64,000 nt of DNA, taken from the NCBI GenBank assembly GCA_036262035.1, contig DATAJS010000001.1, positions 62,001-126,000 on the forward strand. Direction: 5' to 3'. The stretch comes from Burkholderiales bacterium. Lineage in GTDB: Bacteria > Pseudomonadota > Gammaproteobacteria > Burkholderiales > SG8-41. Both the position numbers and the translations under genes were made by a program. The notes under the pieces are model-generated. The model was not told where the DNA came from. It saw nothing but the letters and a program-made list of their open reading frames with translations, and made no database searches. Positions within the stretch are counted from its first letter, which is position 1, and every line of letters begins with the position of its first letter. Shown piece by piece: positions 46,501-54,819 of the stretch.

Positions 46501-47381
46501 GACATCCGCATCAGCCGCCGCACGTACTGCTGCGCGCGCTGCGGCTCGTTCGACGCCTGCGCGAGCCGGATCATGTAACGCAGCATGTCGTCGTCGCGGA
46601 GCAGGTCGCCCGCGTTGCGCTCGGCCGCGTTCAGTGCCTCCCGCGGCATGTTGCCCGCCTGCAGCGCCGCGACGCCTTTCATGAAGTAATGCTTGCGGTC
46701 TTCGCGTGTCTGCGCGCGGTTCATCGCGATGAAGAAGATGTCGGACGCGGTGCGATACTCGCCGTCCGCCAGCGCCGCCGCGCCCGCTTCATCCACCCAT
46801 TTGCGCTCCTGCTTCTCGTCGCTCCTGGCGATGCGCAGATAGATGTCCGAGCGCAGCTTGCGCGCGCCGAGCTGATTGGCGAGCGTCGCGAGCTCGAGCA
46901 AGCCCGTCGTGGGCCACTCGTACTGGCTCATCCCGACGAGCTCCTGGCGCAGCCGCTCCATCTCGCGCTTGCGCTCCGCGGAGTTCGGCGGCAGCGCCGT
47001 CATCTCCTGCATCTGGAGCTTGAAGTCCTGCAGGCGGGCGCGCTGGCGCACCGCCGGATCGGCGTGGTTGTACAGCGGCTCGAGCGCGGCCCGCGCCGCC
47101 TTGGTCTTGCCGACCTCCTGCTCTTTCTGCGCGTACTGGAAGCGCAGCTCCGGATTACCGGGCTGCTCCTTCGCGAGCTTGGCGAGGTACGTAAGGCTGA
47201 CGTCCTCGGGACGCTCCTTGGTCACCGGCCCCTGCTGCACCAGCGAGCCGCGGTAACCCGGGAAGATCAGTACGAGCGTGACACTCACCGCCACCAGGAT
47301 GCCCAGCAGGGTCCAGGGCGAGGTGAGGCGCTGTCGCGGCGGCTCAGGATGCGCAGGAGACCGAGATTCTTTCGATGCCAT
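43599..47381 (-). CDS. pelB: PelB, TPR scaffold and outer-membrane porin for Pel export
   Basis: 1260 residues. A membrane anchor at about 22-43 (SPWTLLGILVAVSVTLVLIF) is followed by a very long series of TPR repeats (about 60-900). The C-terminal third is a beta-barrel rich in alternating aromatic residues and ends MYMFDRF, a terminal Phe as required for BAM insertion. PelB binds PelA through its TPRs and forms the outer-membrane pore. Its ATG lies 38 bp inside the end of pelA, so the two are coupled. The length is normal for PelB. Confidence 0.93.
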   Translation of the reverse strand: MASKESRSPAHPEPPRQRLTSPWTLLGILVAVSVTLVLIFPGYRGSLVQQGPVTKERPEDVSLTYLAKLAKEQPGNPELRFQYAQKEQEVGKTKAARAALEPLYNHADPAVRQRARLQDFKLQMQEMTALPPNSAERKREMERLRQELVGMSQYEWPTTGLLELATLANQLGARKLRSDIYLRIARSDEKQERKWVDEAGAAALADGEYRTASDIFFIAMNRAQTREDRKHYFMKGVAALQAGNMPREALNAAERNAGDLLRDDDMLRYMIRLAQASNEPQRAQQYVRRLMRMSEQGAFTRFLARIADVLVPSAHAAQGPQAAPPPSPPNVMRGMRPFNNDDYKLAYDVFLSNKNLNDAYRVAAAAVHQAPNDFAWRERLAQVSEWSNRYPESLQQWMYIARRTNRPEAWQAVLRLAPGLNDDEALLEAMRHQADRAPLTEGQVRALADAYERVGRSREAADILQREYQRSGRPGILERRASLLERMGDLDGSIAAYRELIQRTGATKDRVMTLATLLMLRGSYKDAYDLLAGYQSYMSAEEDNYWRMLSNLAREMQDDATQQRALNVLVSSSKVQPDDLNRLIQLLLPQYPEAGARLAEWGYDRFRTTDYLILALGVYSNRRDWIGMQRVFAKLTPEVEAQLVATSPDFLMLRGQYRNAIGQPEIARLDYEEALRIDPEHKLARLGYIWHLIDNRDLERLKRQMQIVVTRARTDPDFEGAAGAAFVILQDPRTALGYFQKILKRNPDDYLWLLNYADALEQANEPDMAWRVRRHAWLKVREEKAKVPEGENPSLVLLRAEARLAITFEPGDRVSAVMRHLLRQDNALAPDPQDPLRRTLDNGVRDIALAWAISGEMYEPAKAWLTRQYAKNVVKPTWAESLLAVVEKDVETMQRLLDTKMDDVPRYDRHEAAYQTQQYKLAEDIAFTELEKRPHDDEMHLRLTNSVLATHNYWEAGYTRFRRGAISGNEYTAETGIWLSPRLRLSFDVTHIDMGLNSPGVFGTIPGDDTAYGVTALFRHAIGETRLSVFHRDALAEVTGFRIVHARPLGARLYGRIGLAYNDRALETSATTVGAVRDRAFVNVRYQPSKREWIMGELQASRYYTQTERTFIGSGHSLMWETGHRFRTEYPDLHVRAQGSFNHYNLSGSGDASSSMLTPDGTIPTSSFYLPGSFSVYGIYTGFGTFYRETYTRAIRPFVDVGISHNTVTGMGYGAILGASGSVFGADKLTLYASQGRGGTGTNELVREVGVKYMYMFDRF

Positions 47382-50004
47382 TTTGCTTTAGCTCATACCG
47401 AGTCATACCGCCTTGCGCGACCCCCGCCAGCGGCCCCGCGTCACCGTCGACCTGGCAGCCGGACACGTTTGCCAGGGAAAACCGCAACGGCACATAGCCT
47501 TGCAGGCCGAATCGCAGGGTGCTTCCATCGTGCTGCCAGCGCTCGACGCGGCCGTTCGCTTCGACGAGGTAAGGTTGGCTGGGCGCGTCAGGCGCCAGCC
47601 TGAGCAGCGCGTCGGGCGCTGCCGTGTGTACGTAAATATCGTTGGCGCGCCGCTGGAAGCCCGCGATCGCACGACTGGCCGAGACGTCGGGCACGCCGAG
47701 CGAGGACGGCATGCGCAGCTCACGTAACGTCCCGCCGCCGCGGATCATCCAGCCGTCCGCAGACCGCGCGACGACCATGCGGTTGAAGTCGAGCACTTTC
47801 TGCGCGTACTCGGAGGCGTAGACGTTCATCACCGGCTGCGCGAGCGCCCAGTCGTAGACCTTCGTCAGCGCGGCCAGCGCATCGCTGCGCGCGGCGGAAA
47901 GCGGCTGGTACTGGATGTCGATCGGCTTGATGCGATACGGAATCTCGGTGAGCTCGAACGTCTCGATCGCGCGCTCGAAGCCTGCGGGCTGCGAGAAGTT
48001 GGCGGTGAACGTAGCGTCCCCGCTCACCGGCGCGTGGACCTGGAAGCCCGAGCCTTTGCGCAAGCCCATCGGCCACACCAGCGTGTACGAGCGCCCCTGC
48101 TTGGTGGTCGCCGCGCCGCCGCCGTTCATGTTCAGCACGTTCTCCTGGAACGCGCGCGCGACCGTGGCGGCGGGCGGATTGGCGTCGCCGCCCCATAACA
48201 CCATGCGCGCACGTTTGGCCGGCGGCGCGAGGCTGTTGACGTAGGCGATCGACGCGCCGAGGTCGTACTGGGGTTCGTGCATCGCCGCGATCTCCACGTG
48301 CGGTATCGCGAAGATGCGCCGTGCCGTCGCCTCCAGCATCGGCGAGAGCTGCGGGTTCCTGCCGTTCGACGCGGTTTCGCCGGCGGCGACGCCGACCGTG
48401 GTCGGCACGCGGTATTTCTGCAGGATCTCCCCGAGCGCTTCGCCGGCAGTGCGCCCGCCTTCCGCGGCGGCCGCGAAACCGTCGCCGTTCACGTGCACGA
48501 TCATCAGGCGCCGTCCGTTCTCGGTCGTCACGTCGGGCACCGGCATGTCGGGCAGCGCGAGCGCGCGCCGCAGGAATTCGAAAGGCTGGATGATCCATCG
48601 GTAATAACCGGTCGCGCCGGGGACCGACGCCACCTCGTACGGCGCGAGCGCGTAGCCGCCCCACGGCATCATCGCGGCGGCATCCATCGAGTCGCCGCCG
48701 TTGCTGCGAAGTCGCAGCAGCACCGTGGCGTCCTTCGCCGCGAGCGGGACGAAGAAACGGGCGTCGGGCGCGGGCTGGTCTTCGTAACCGATGAGCTGAT
48801 CGCGCACCACTGCGGTGAGCCGCTGCACGGGCGCGCGCGGCGCGGAGACCGCGATGCCGAACTCGCGCGCGAGATCGCTCGCCGGCGCGAACGGCAGCGT
48901 GCCCAGCATCGCGATGCGCATGCCGTCACGGCGCTGCCTGGCGAGCCACTCGTTCAGCGCCTGCTTGTTCGCCTGCGGCTCGGCGCCGAACCACGTGACG
49001 ATGCCGGCGTAACGTCCGACCAGGGTGCCGGCGGGCAGGGGCGCGTTGATGTCGGCGTAATCGACGGCGTAACCGAGGTAGTTGAGCGGCAGGGTCGCGA
49101 ACGCGTGCACGCGCTCGGCGTACAGGTTGAGCTCGTTGCCGCGGCTGTCGTAGAGCATGAGGATCTTGCGCGGCATCACCTCGATCGCGCCGACGCCGAG
49201 CGAGCCCAGATCGCTGGTGGTCACCCACGGCGTGAAACCGAGGCCCGCGACGCGCCGTGCGGTCTCTCGCGCGAGATCGCGCTCCCCGGGCGGCACGTAC
49301 TCGATGGCGATGGCGGGCAAGCCGTACTCGTCACGCACGCGCTTCATCTGAGCGAGGATCCAGTCGCGGTCCTGCTGCGGCACCTCGACGTATTTGGAAT
49401 CTTTCGCGTTCCAGCCGCGATAGATCGACTCCACCGCCACCGCGTACGCCTCGCCGTGAAGCTGCGGCAGGATCTCGAAGCCCCGGTTGAAGATGAGCTT
49501 GGCCTCGGGAAACGCCTTGCGGATCGCGCGCACGGTGTCGGCGAGCGCGGCCGCCTGCTTCGCACGGTCTTCGTCGGTCTTGGAGATCAGCTGGAAGGAA
49601 TCCAGCGTATCGAGAAAAAAGCCGCGGTAACCCGCTTTCCACAGCGGCGCGATGATCCGGTCGATCAGGAACCGCGGCCAGCGGGCCTGCGTCTGGTCGA
49701 TGACGACGCTGTTCCACGGCTCGTTCGCGCCCGGGATCCACTCGGGCGGCAGGTCCTTGGCGTACGGGCGCGTCCGCTCGACTTCACCCATCGAGACGTA
49801 GGCGAAAACCTGGGTGTTGCCGGCGGAATACGCACGCGGATCGGGCGCGTACTCGGGCTCGACGACGACGACGTCGAACGCCCTCAGCTCGTCCCAGGGC
49901 GGATTCGGTCCGTAAAAGAATGCAACGTTTGGCGATGCCGCATATGCGCACGCGCTCAGCAACAGCAATAGCCCGACGCTTTTTCGCAGCATCGTAACCA
50001 GCAT
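47344..50004 (-). CDS. pelA: PelA, periplasmic Pel hydrolase / deacetylase
   Basis: 886 residues; start at 50004 or at M5. Signal peptide to about residue 22. The N-terminal GH114/GH166-like hydrolase domain shows VFAYVSMGEVE (acidic catalytic region, about 66-76) and GYRGFFLDTLDSF (125-137). The middle is a reductase-like or linker region. The carbohydrate esterase domain has VHVNGDGF (503-510), but the usual His-x3-His metal site appears as HVEIAAMHEPQ (569-579), so deacetylase activity is doubtful. PelA modifies and trims the polymer and binds PelB. It is the first gene of the operon. Confidence 0.92.
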   Translation of the reverse strand: MLVTMLRKSVGLLLLLSACAYAASPNVAFFYGPNPPWDELRAFDVVVVEPEYAPDPRAYSAGNTQVFAYVSMGEVERTRPYAKDLPPEWIPGANEPWNSVVIDQTQARWPRFLIDRIIAPLWKAGYRGFFLDTLDSFQLISKTDEDRAKQAAALADTVRAIRKAFPEAKLIFNRGFEILPQLHGEAYAVAVESIYRGWNAKDSKYVEVPQQDRDWILAQMKRVRDEYGLPAIAIEYVPPGERDLARETARRVAGLGFTPWVTTSDLGSLGVGAIEVMPRKILMLYDSRGNELNLYAERVHAFATLPLNYLGYAVDYADINAPLPAGTLVGRYAGIVTWFGAEPQANKQALNEWLARQRRDGMRIAMLGTLPFAPASDLAREFGIAVSAPRAPVQRLTAVVRDQLIGYEDQPAPDARFFVPLAAKDATVLLRLRSNGGDSMDAAAMMPWGGYALAPYEVASVPGATGYYRWIIQPFEFLRRALALPDMPVPDVTTENGRRLMIVHVNGDGFAAAAEGGRTAGEALGEILQKYRVPTTVGVAAGETASNGRNPQLSPMLEATARRIFAIPHVEIAAMHEPQYDLGASIAYVNSLAPPAKRARMVLWGGDANPPAATVARAFQENVLNMNGGGAATTKQGRSYTLVWPMGLRKGSGFQVHAPVSGDATFTANFSQPAGFERAIETFELTEIPYRIKPIDIQYQPLSAARSDALAALTKVYDWALAQPVMNVYASEYAQKVLDFNRMVVARSADGWMIRGGGTLRELRMPSSLGVPDVSASRAIAGFQRRANDIYVHTAAPDALLRLAPDAPSQPYLVEANGRVERWQHDGSTLRFGLQGYVPLRFSLANVSGCQVDGDAGPLAGVAQGGMTRYELKQNGIERISVSCAS

Positions 50005-50294
50005 CGGTGTTCCCGGCCCCTGTTATTGTCGCGCACATACAGCAAGCCTTATGCCTGCGGTATGTCGCGCTTCCGTCGATGTTTTTATTGGAAATTCGCC
50101 GGCTCCTCCCCCTCACACCCGAGTGCACTTTCCACAGCACGCGCGAAACGACCGGAAGGAAAGGACACCGTGCATGAAGCTTCGGCAGGTAGGCGTTCCG
50201 AATTTACCGTACGTACCCCATTGCGTCTATGACGAGGGCATGAGGGGGCGCACCGCGCCGCGGGCCGGCCGCGCGGCACATGTGCATAACCGGA
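50005..50294 (-). promoter_or_regulatory. Intergenic region upstream of pelA, likely holding the pel promoter
   Basis: 290 bp between queG (ends 50295) and pelA (starts 50004), both on the - strand. It contains a small dyad CATAA/TTATG (50283-50297) near the queG stop and GC-rich palindromic stretches around 50250-50270. A 68-codon open frame on the + strand (50026-50232) has no family resemblance and is not called. I do not see a convincing -35/-10 pair. Confidence 0.35.
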
Positions 50295-51422
50295 TTATGC
50301 CGTTGTTCCGGATAAGATTGTCACGCGCGGCGAGCGCTGCGCCAGCGCCCACGCCACGTGCTCGCGCACGAGCGCCGACGGGTCGTCGCGCCGCGCTTCG
50401 AGCGCCCGCCCGATCTCGGCCGCGCCCGCCCCGTCGCCGAGCGCGGCGAGCGCATTGCCCAGCGCGACGGCGATATTGCGCAGCCAGCGCTCGAAGCCGA
50501 TGCGGTGGATCGCGCTGCCGGCGAGGCGCTGGTGGAAATCGGCCTCGCTCCAGGCGAAGAGCTCGACGAGCGATGCGGCGTCGAGGCCGTTGCGCACGGC
50601 AAAATCGCCTTCGCCGGTCAGCTGGGCGTAGCGGTTCCACGGGCAGACGATCTGGCAGTCGTCGCAGCCGTAGACGCGATTGCCGATCAGCGGCCGCAGG
50701 TCCTCGGGGATAGAACCATGGTGCTCGATCGTGAGGTACGAGATGCAGCGGCGGGCGTCGAGCGCATACGGCCCGACGATGGCGCCGGTCGGGCACGCGG
50801 CGATGCAGCGGGTGCACGAGCCGCAGTGCTCGGTGACCGCCGCGTCGACCGGCAGCGGCAGGTCGGTGTAGATCTCGCCCAGGAAAAAGTACGAGCCCGC
50901 CTGGCGGTTGAGGAGCAGCGTGTGCTTGCCGCGCCAGCCCACGCCCGCTTTGCGCGCGAGCTCCACCTCCATCACCGGCGCGCTGTCGGTGAACGCGCGG
51001 TAGCTGAAAGGCCCGATCGCGTCGGAGATGCGGTCCGCCAGCCGCTGCAGGCGGCGGCGCATGACCTTGTGATAATCGCGTCCCACCGCGTAGCGCGACA
51101 CGTACGCGGCGTCGGGTCTGCCGAGCACGTCAGCCGCCGGACGCGCCTCGGGCAGGTAATTCATGCGCACCGAGATGACGCGCAGCGTTCCCGGGACGAG
51201 CTCGGCCGGCCTCGCCCGCTTCGCGCCGTGGCGCGCCATATAATCCATGTCGCCGTGCCAGCCGCGCTCGAGCCATTCGAGGAGCCGCGGCTCGGCGCTC
51301 GCAAGATCGCAATCGGCGATTCCGACCTGCTGGAACCCGAGCTCTGCACCCCAATGCTTGATATCGAGCGCCAGCGCCGCGAAATCGGGCGATGCGGCGC
51401 ATCCTCGCTCAACTGCTGCCAT
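50295..51422 (-). CDS. queG: Epoxyqueuosine reductase QueG
   Basis: 375 residues from the ATG at 51422; a longer frame extends upstream but runs into the divergent tsaE. Family blocks: GFQQVGIADCDL, HGDMDYMARHG, and SVRMNYLP. The 4Fe-4S binding motifs are CGSCTRCIAACPTGAI and GCDDCQIVCPWN, typical of QueG, with a HEAT-like C-terminal tail (LGNALAALGDGAGAAEIGRA). QueG is a cobalamin-dependent enzyme that makes queuosine in tRNA anticodons. It is divergent from tsaE, with 19 bp between start codons. Confidence 0.94.
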   Translation of the reverse strand: MAAVERGCAASPDFAALALDIKHWGAELGFQQVGIADCDLASAEPRLLEWLERGWHGDMDYMARHGAKRARPAELVPGTLRVISVRMNYLPEARPAADVLGRPDAAYVSRYAVGRDYHKVMRRRLQRLADRISDAIGPFSYRAFTDSAPVMEVELARKAGVGWRGKHTLLLNRQAGSYFFLGEIYTDLPLPVDAAVTEHCGSCTRCIAACPTGAIVGPYALDARRCISYLTIEHHGSIPEDLRPLIGNRVYGCDDCQIVCPWNRYAQLTGEGDFAVRNGLDAASLVELFAWSEADFHQRLAGSAIHRIGFERWLRNIAVALGNALAALGDGAGAAEIGRALEARRDDPSALVREHVAWALAQRSPRVTILSGTTA

Positions 51423-51441
51423 AGCCGCGCATCTTAACCCG

Positions 51442-51903
51442 TTGAAGAACCCATTCCTCGCCGACGAGGCCGCCACGATCGCGCTCGGGACGGCGCTCGG
51501 GCGCGCGCTCGAACCCGGTCTGGTCGTCCATCTCAGCGGCGACCTCGGCGCGGGCAAGACGACACTTGCACGCGGCGTGCTGCGGGGCCTCGGCTACCGT
51601 GGCAGAGTGCGCAGTCCCACCTTCACGCTGGTTGAAGTTTATGAATTTTCTAGGTTAAACTTCTATCACTTTGATTTTTATCGGTTCAGCGATCCGGACG
51701 AGCTGGACGAGGCGGGTTTCCGCGAGTATTTCGACTCGCGCTCGGTCTGCTTCGTGGAATGGCCCGAAAAAGCAGCGGGGCTGCCGCCCCCGGATTTACA
51801 TATCGCGCTGCGCATGACGGGCACCGGCAGGACCGCCGAGCTGACGTCGCATTCGGAGGTTGGCAAGCTTTGTCTGACCCGTCTCGAAGAGGAGGCTCGT
51901 TAG
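51442..51903 (+). CDS. tsaE: tRNA threonylcarbamoyladenosine ATPase TsaE
   Basis: 153 residues from a TTG start at 51442 (NPFLADEAATIALGTALGRA). The P-loop is HLSGDLGAGKTTLARGVLRG (about 34-53); SPTFTLVEVYEF and FYHFDFYRFSDPDEL follow, both diagnostic of TsaE. It hydrolyses ATP to support TsaB/TsaD in t6A modification of tRNA. No in-frame ATG is available after the divergent queG start, so TTG is the best choice. The amiC start overlaps its 3' end. Confidence 0.92.
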   Translation: MKNPFLADEAATIALGTALGRALEPGLVVHLSGDLGAGKTTLARGVLRGLGYRGRVRSPTFTLVEVYEFSRLNFYHFDFYRFSDPDELDEAGFREYFDSRSVCFVEWPEKAAGLPPPDLHIALRMTGTGRTAELTSHSEVGKLCLTRLEEEAR

Positions 51904-53255
51904 CCGCCGCGCGATCGCTGGCGTTGCGCGTCGCTTTCTATTTCGCCGCCGGCGTCCTGATCGCGTTTTCCGGTCCGGCCGCAGCGCAGGTCAAGTTCAG
52001 CGCGGCGCGCGTCTGGCCCGCCGCCGACTACACCCGCATCACCCTCGAATCGCCGCAGGCGGTCCAGCACAAGGTCTTCAGCCTCGACAATCCCGACCGG
52101 CTCGTCGTCGATCTCGAAGGCGTCGACATCACGTCCGCGCTGACGGGCCTCGCCGCGGCGATCGGCGACAAGGATCCGTACGTCAAGTCGGTGCGCGTCG
52201 GGCGCTTCAAGCCGGGCACGATCCGCCTCGTGTTCGATCTGAAAGCGACGGTGAAGCCGCAGGTCTTCTCGCTCGCCCCCGTCGGCCAGTACAGCCATCG
52301 GCTGGTGCTCGACCTCTACCCGCTCGTTCCGCCCGATCCGCTGATCGCGTTCCTCGACCGCTACCAGTCGCAGAAGGACGGCGCGGCGCCGTCCGGCGAT
52401 GCCGCGCCCGCGCGTCCCGACAGCGTGGCGACGCGGATGGACACCGAGCTGCCGTCCGAGCCGCCGGTGACGCCGGCCGGCGCGCCGGTGCCGGCGATCG
52501 CCGCGCCGCACCCGGCGCGCAAGGGCCGGCCGGCCTCCACGCGCCTCCTCATCGTCTCGATCGACGCCGGCCACGGCGGCGAAGACCCGGGCGCGCGCGG
52601 CCCGCGCGGTACGCACGAGAAGGACGTGACCCTCGCCATCGCCAAGAAGCTCAAGGAGCGCATCGACCGCGAGCCGAACATGCGCGGCGTGCTCACGCGC
52701 GACGGCGACTTCTTCATCCCGCTGCACCACCGCGTCGAGAAGGCGCGGCGCGTCAACGCCGACCTCTTCGTGTCGATACACGCGGATGCGTTCACCCGAT
52801 CCGAGGCCCGCGGCTCGTCGGTGTTCGCGCTGTCCGAGCGCGGCGCGACGTCGGCCGCGGCGCGCTGGCTCGCCAAGCGCGAGAACGAGGCCGATCTCAT
52901 CGGCGGCGTGAACCTCGACGTGAAAGACCGCTATCTCAAGCAGACGCTGCTCGATCTGTCGCAGACCGCGACGATCAACGACAGCCTGAAGCTCGCCAAG
53001 GCGGTGCTCTCGGAGCTCGGGGAGATCAACACCCTGCACAAGAGCTCGGTCGAACAGGCGGGCTTCGCGGTGCTGAAAGCGCCCGACATCCCGTCGATCC
53101 TGGTCGAGACCGCGTTCATCACCAATCACGAGGAAGAAAGACGCCTGACGAGCGACGCCTACCAGGCGAAGCTGGCCGAGGCGGTGTTCCAGGGGATCAA
53201 GCGGTATTTCGCGAAGAACCCGCCGCTGTCACGCGAGACGATCGCGACGCGCTAG
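51870..53255 (+). CDS. amiC: N-acetylmuramoyl-L-alanine amidase AmiC, exported
   Basis: 461 residues from a TTG at 51870 with GGAGG 10 nt before it, overlapping tsaE by 34 bp. A signal peptide (ALRVAFYFAAGVLIAFSGPA) precedes an AMIN domain (VKFSAARVWPAADYTRITLE; about 40-150) that targets the septum. A Pro/Ala-rich linker follows. The Amidase_3 zinc domain contains SIDAGHGGEDPGARG (His), E-K-D-V-T-L, VSIHADAF (His) and ILVETAFITN (catalytic Glu). It cuts peptides from muramic acid in the periplasm during cell separation. tsaE-amiC-mutL is a usual proteobacterial order; here the pnt genes are inserted before mutL. Confidence 0.92.
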   Translation: MSDPSRRGGSLAAARSLALRVAFYFAAGVLIAFSGPAAAQVKFSAARVWPAADYTRITLESPQAVQHKVFSLDNPDRLVVDLEGVDITSALTGLAAAIGDKDPYVKSVRVGRFKPGTIRLVFDLKATVKPQVFSLAPVGQYSHRLVLDLYPLVPPDPLIAFLDRYQSQKDGAAPSGDAAPARPDSVATRMDTELPSEPPVTPAGAPVPAIAAPHPARKGRPASTRLLIVSIDAGHGGEDPGARGPRGTHEKDVTLAIAKKLKERIDREPNMRGVLTRDGDFFIPLHHRVEKARRVNADLFVSIHADAFTRSEARGSSVFALSERGATSAAARWLAKRENEADLIGGVNLDVKDRYLKQTLLDLSQTATINDSLKLAKAVLSELGEINTLHKSSVEQAGFAVLKAPDIPSILVETAFITNHEEERRLTSDAYQAKLAEAVFQGIKRYFAKNPPLSRETIATR

Positions 53256-53273
53256 CGCACGAAAGCGCGGATC

Positions 53274-53360
53274 GTCATTCCCGCGACGGCGGGAATCCAT
53301 TTTGACTTCTGCGACTTCGAAAATGGATTCCCGATCACTCCCGCTATTGCGGGTCGGGAA
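53274..53360. repeat. Pair of inverted REP-like palindromes, shared terminator of amiC and pntB
   Basis: GTCATTCCCGC..GCGGGAATCCATTTTGA (about 53274-53303) faces an inverted partner, AAAATGGATTCCCGATC through GGGAATGACG (about 53314-53361), which has an extra CCCGC/GCGGG hairpin. It lies between convergent genes. Confidence 0.8.
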
Positions 53361-53369
53361 TGACGGGCG

Positions 53370-54809
53370 CTACGCAGCCGCTTTGAGATCGACGAGAACC
53401 TCGTCGAGCATCTTCTTCGCATCGCCGAAGAGCATGCGGTTGTTCTCCTTGTAGAAGAGCGGATTGTCGACGCCGGCGTAGCCCGAAGCCATGCTGCGCT
53501 TCATGACGACCGACGTCTTCGCGTTCCACACTTCCAGCACCGGCATGCCGGCGATCGGGCTCGACGGGTCTTCCTGCGCGGCCGGATTCACGATGTCGTT
53601 CGCGCCGATGACCATCGCCACGTCGGTCTCGGGGAAGTCCTCGTTGATCTCCTCCATCTCCATCACGATGTCGTACGGCACTTTCGCTTCGGCGAGCAGC
53701 ACGTTCATGTGACCGGGCATGCGCCCCGCCACCGGATGGATGCCGAAGCGCACGTTGACGCCCTTGTCGCGCAGATACTTGGTGATCTCGAACACCGTGT
53801 GCTGCGCCTGCGCCACCGCCATGCCGTAGCCCGGCACGATGATCACGTTCTTCGCGTCGCGCAACAGGCCCGCGGTGTCCGACGCGCTGATCGGCACCAC
53901 CTCACCCTGCGGCTCGCCGCTCGCTGCCGCGGCCGGCTTGCCGCCTTCGGTGCCGAAACCGCCCGCGATGACGCTGACGAAGTTGCGGTTCATCGCGCGG
54001 CACATGATGTACGAGAGGATCGCGCCGCTCGAGCCCACCAGCGCGCCGGTGACGATCAGCAGATCGTTGCTCAGCATGAAGCCGGTCGCCGCCGCCGCCC
54101 ACCCGGAGTAGCTGTTCAGCATCGACACCACCACCGGCATGTCCGCACCGCCGATCGCCATCACCATGTGGATGCCGAACAAGAGCGCGATCGCCGTCAT
54201 CACCGCGAGCGGCATCAGGCCCGCCTCGATCGACGGCGCATGGATGAACTGACCGCCCATCCAGATCACCGCCAGCAGACCGGTCAGGTTGATCCAGTGC
54301 CGACCCGGCAGCAGCACCGGCTTGCCGCTGATCTTGGCCGAGAGCTTGCCGAACGCGATCAGCGAGCCCGAGAACGTGATCGCGCCGATGAGGATGCCGA
54401 TATAGATCTCGATCTCGTGGATCGTCTTCTCCGCGCCCTGGTAATGCCCGGTCGCGGCAGGGTCGACGTAGTTGGCGTAGCCGACGAGCACCGCCGCGAG
54501 GCCGACCAGGCTGTGCATCAGCGCGACGAGCTCGGGCATCTGCGTCATCTTGACCGTGCGCGCGGCGTAAAGACCGATGCACGCGCCGACGGCCATCGCG
54601 CCCGCGATCCACGCATAACCGTCGCCGCTGACGAGCGGCTGTCCCGCGGGCGTGCGCCCGAACACCGTCGCGAGCACGGCGATCGTCATGCCGATCATGC
54701 CGTAGAGGTTGCCGCGCCGCGAGCTCTCGGGGTTCGAGAGCCCGCCGAGGCTCAGGATGAAGAGGATGATGGCGCCGAGATACGCGACCGTTGCAAGCGT
54801 GGATGACAT
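53370..54809 (-). CDS. pntB: NAD(P) transhydrogenase subunit beta PntB
   Basis: 479 residues from the ATG at 54809 ([20 protein letters not shown]). Nine or so membrane helices fill the first about 280 residues. The NADP-binding dIII domain follows a short linker and shows [52 protein letters not shown] and [18 protein letters not shown], all diagnostic. With PntA it uses the proton gradient to make NADPH. It lies 10 bp after pntA on the same strand. Confidence 0.95.
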   Translation of the reverse strand: MSSTLATVAYLGAIILFILSLGGLSNPESSRRGNLYGMIGMTIAVLATVFGRTPAGQPLVSGDGYAWIAGAMAVGACIGLYAARTVKMTQMPELVALMHSLVGLAAVLVGYANYVDPAATGHYQGAEKTIHEIEIYIGILIGAITFSGSLIAFGKLSAKISGKPVLLPGRHWINLTGLLAVIWMGGQFIHAPSIEAGLMPLAVMTAIALLFGIHMVMAIGGADMPVVVSMLNSYSGWAAAATGFMLSNDLLIVTGALVGSSGAILSYIMCRAMNRNFVSVIAGGFGTEGGKPAAAASGEPQGEVVPISASDTAGLLRDAKNVIIVPGYGMAVAQAQHTVFEITKYLRDKGVNVRFGIHPVAGRMPGHMNVLLAEAKVPYDIVMEMEEINEDFPETDVAMVIGANDIVNPAAQEDPSSPIAGMPVLEVWNAKTSVVMKRSMASGYAGVDNPLFYKENNRMLFGDAKKMLDEVLVDLKAAA

Positions 54810-54819
54810 CGCGTATCCC

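Noticed and set aside
50026-50232. 68-codon + strand open frame upstream of pelA
   Set aside because: No recognisable domain, signal peptide or good ribosome site; it lies in the likely pel promoter region.
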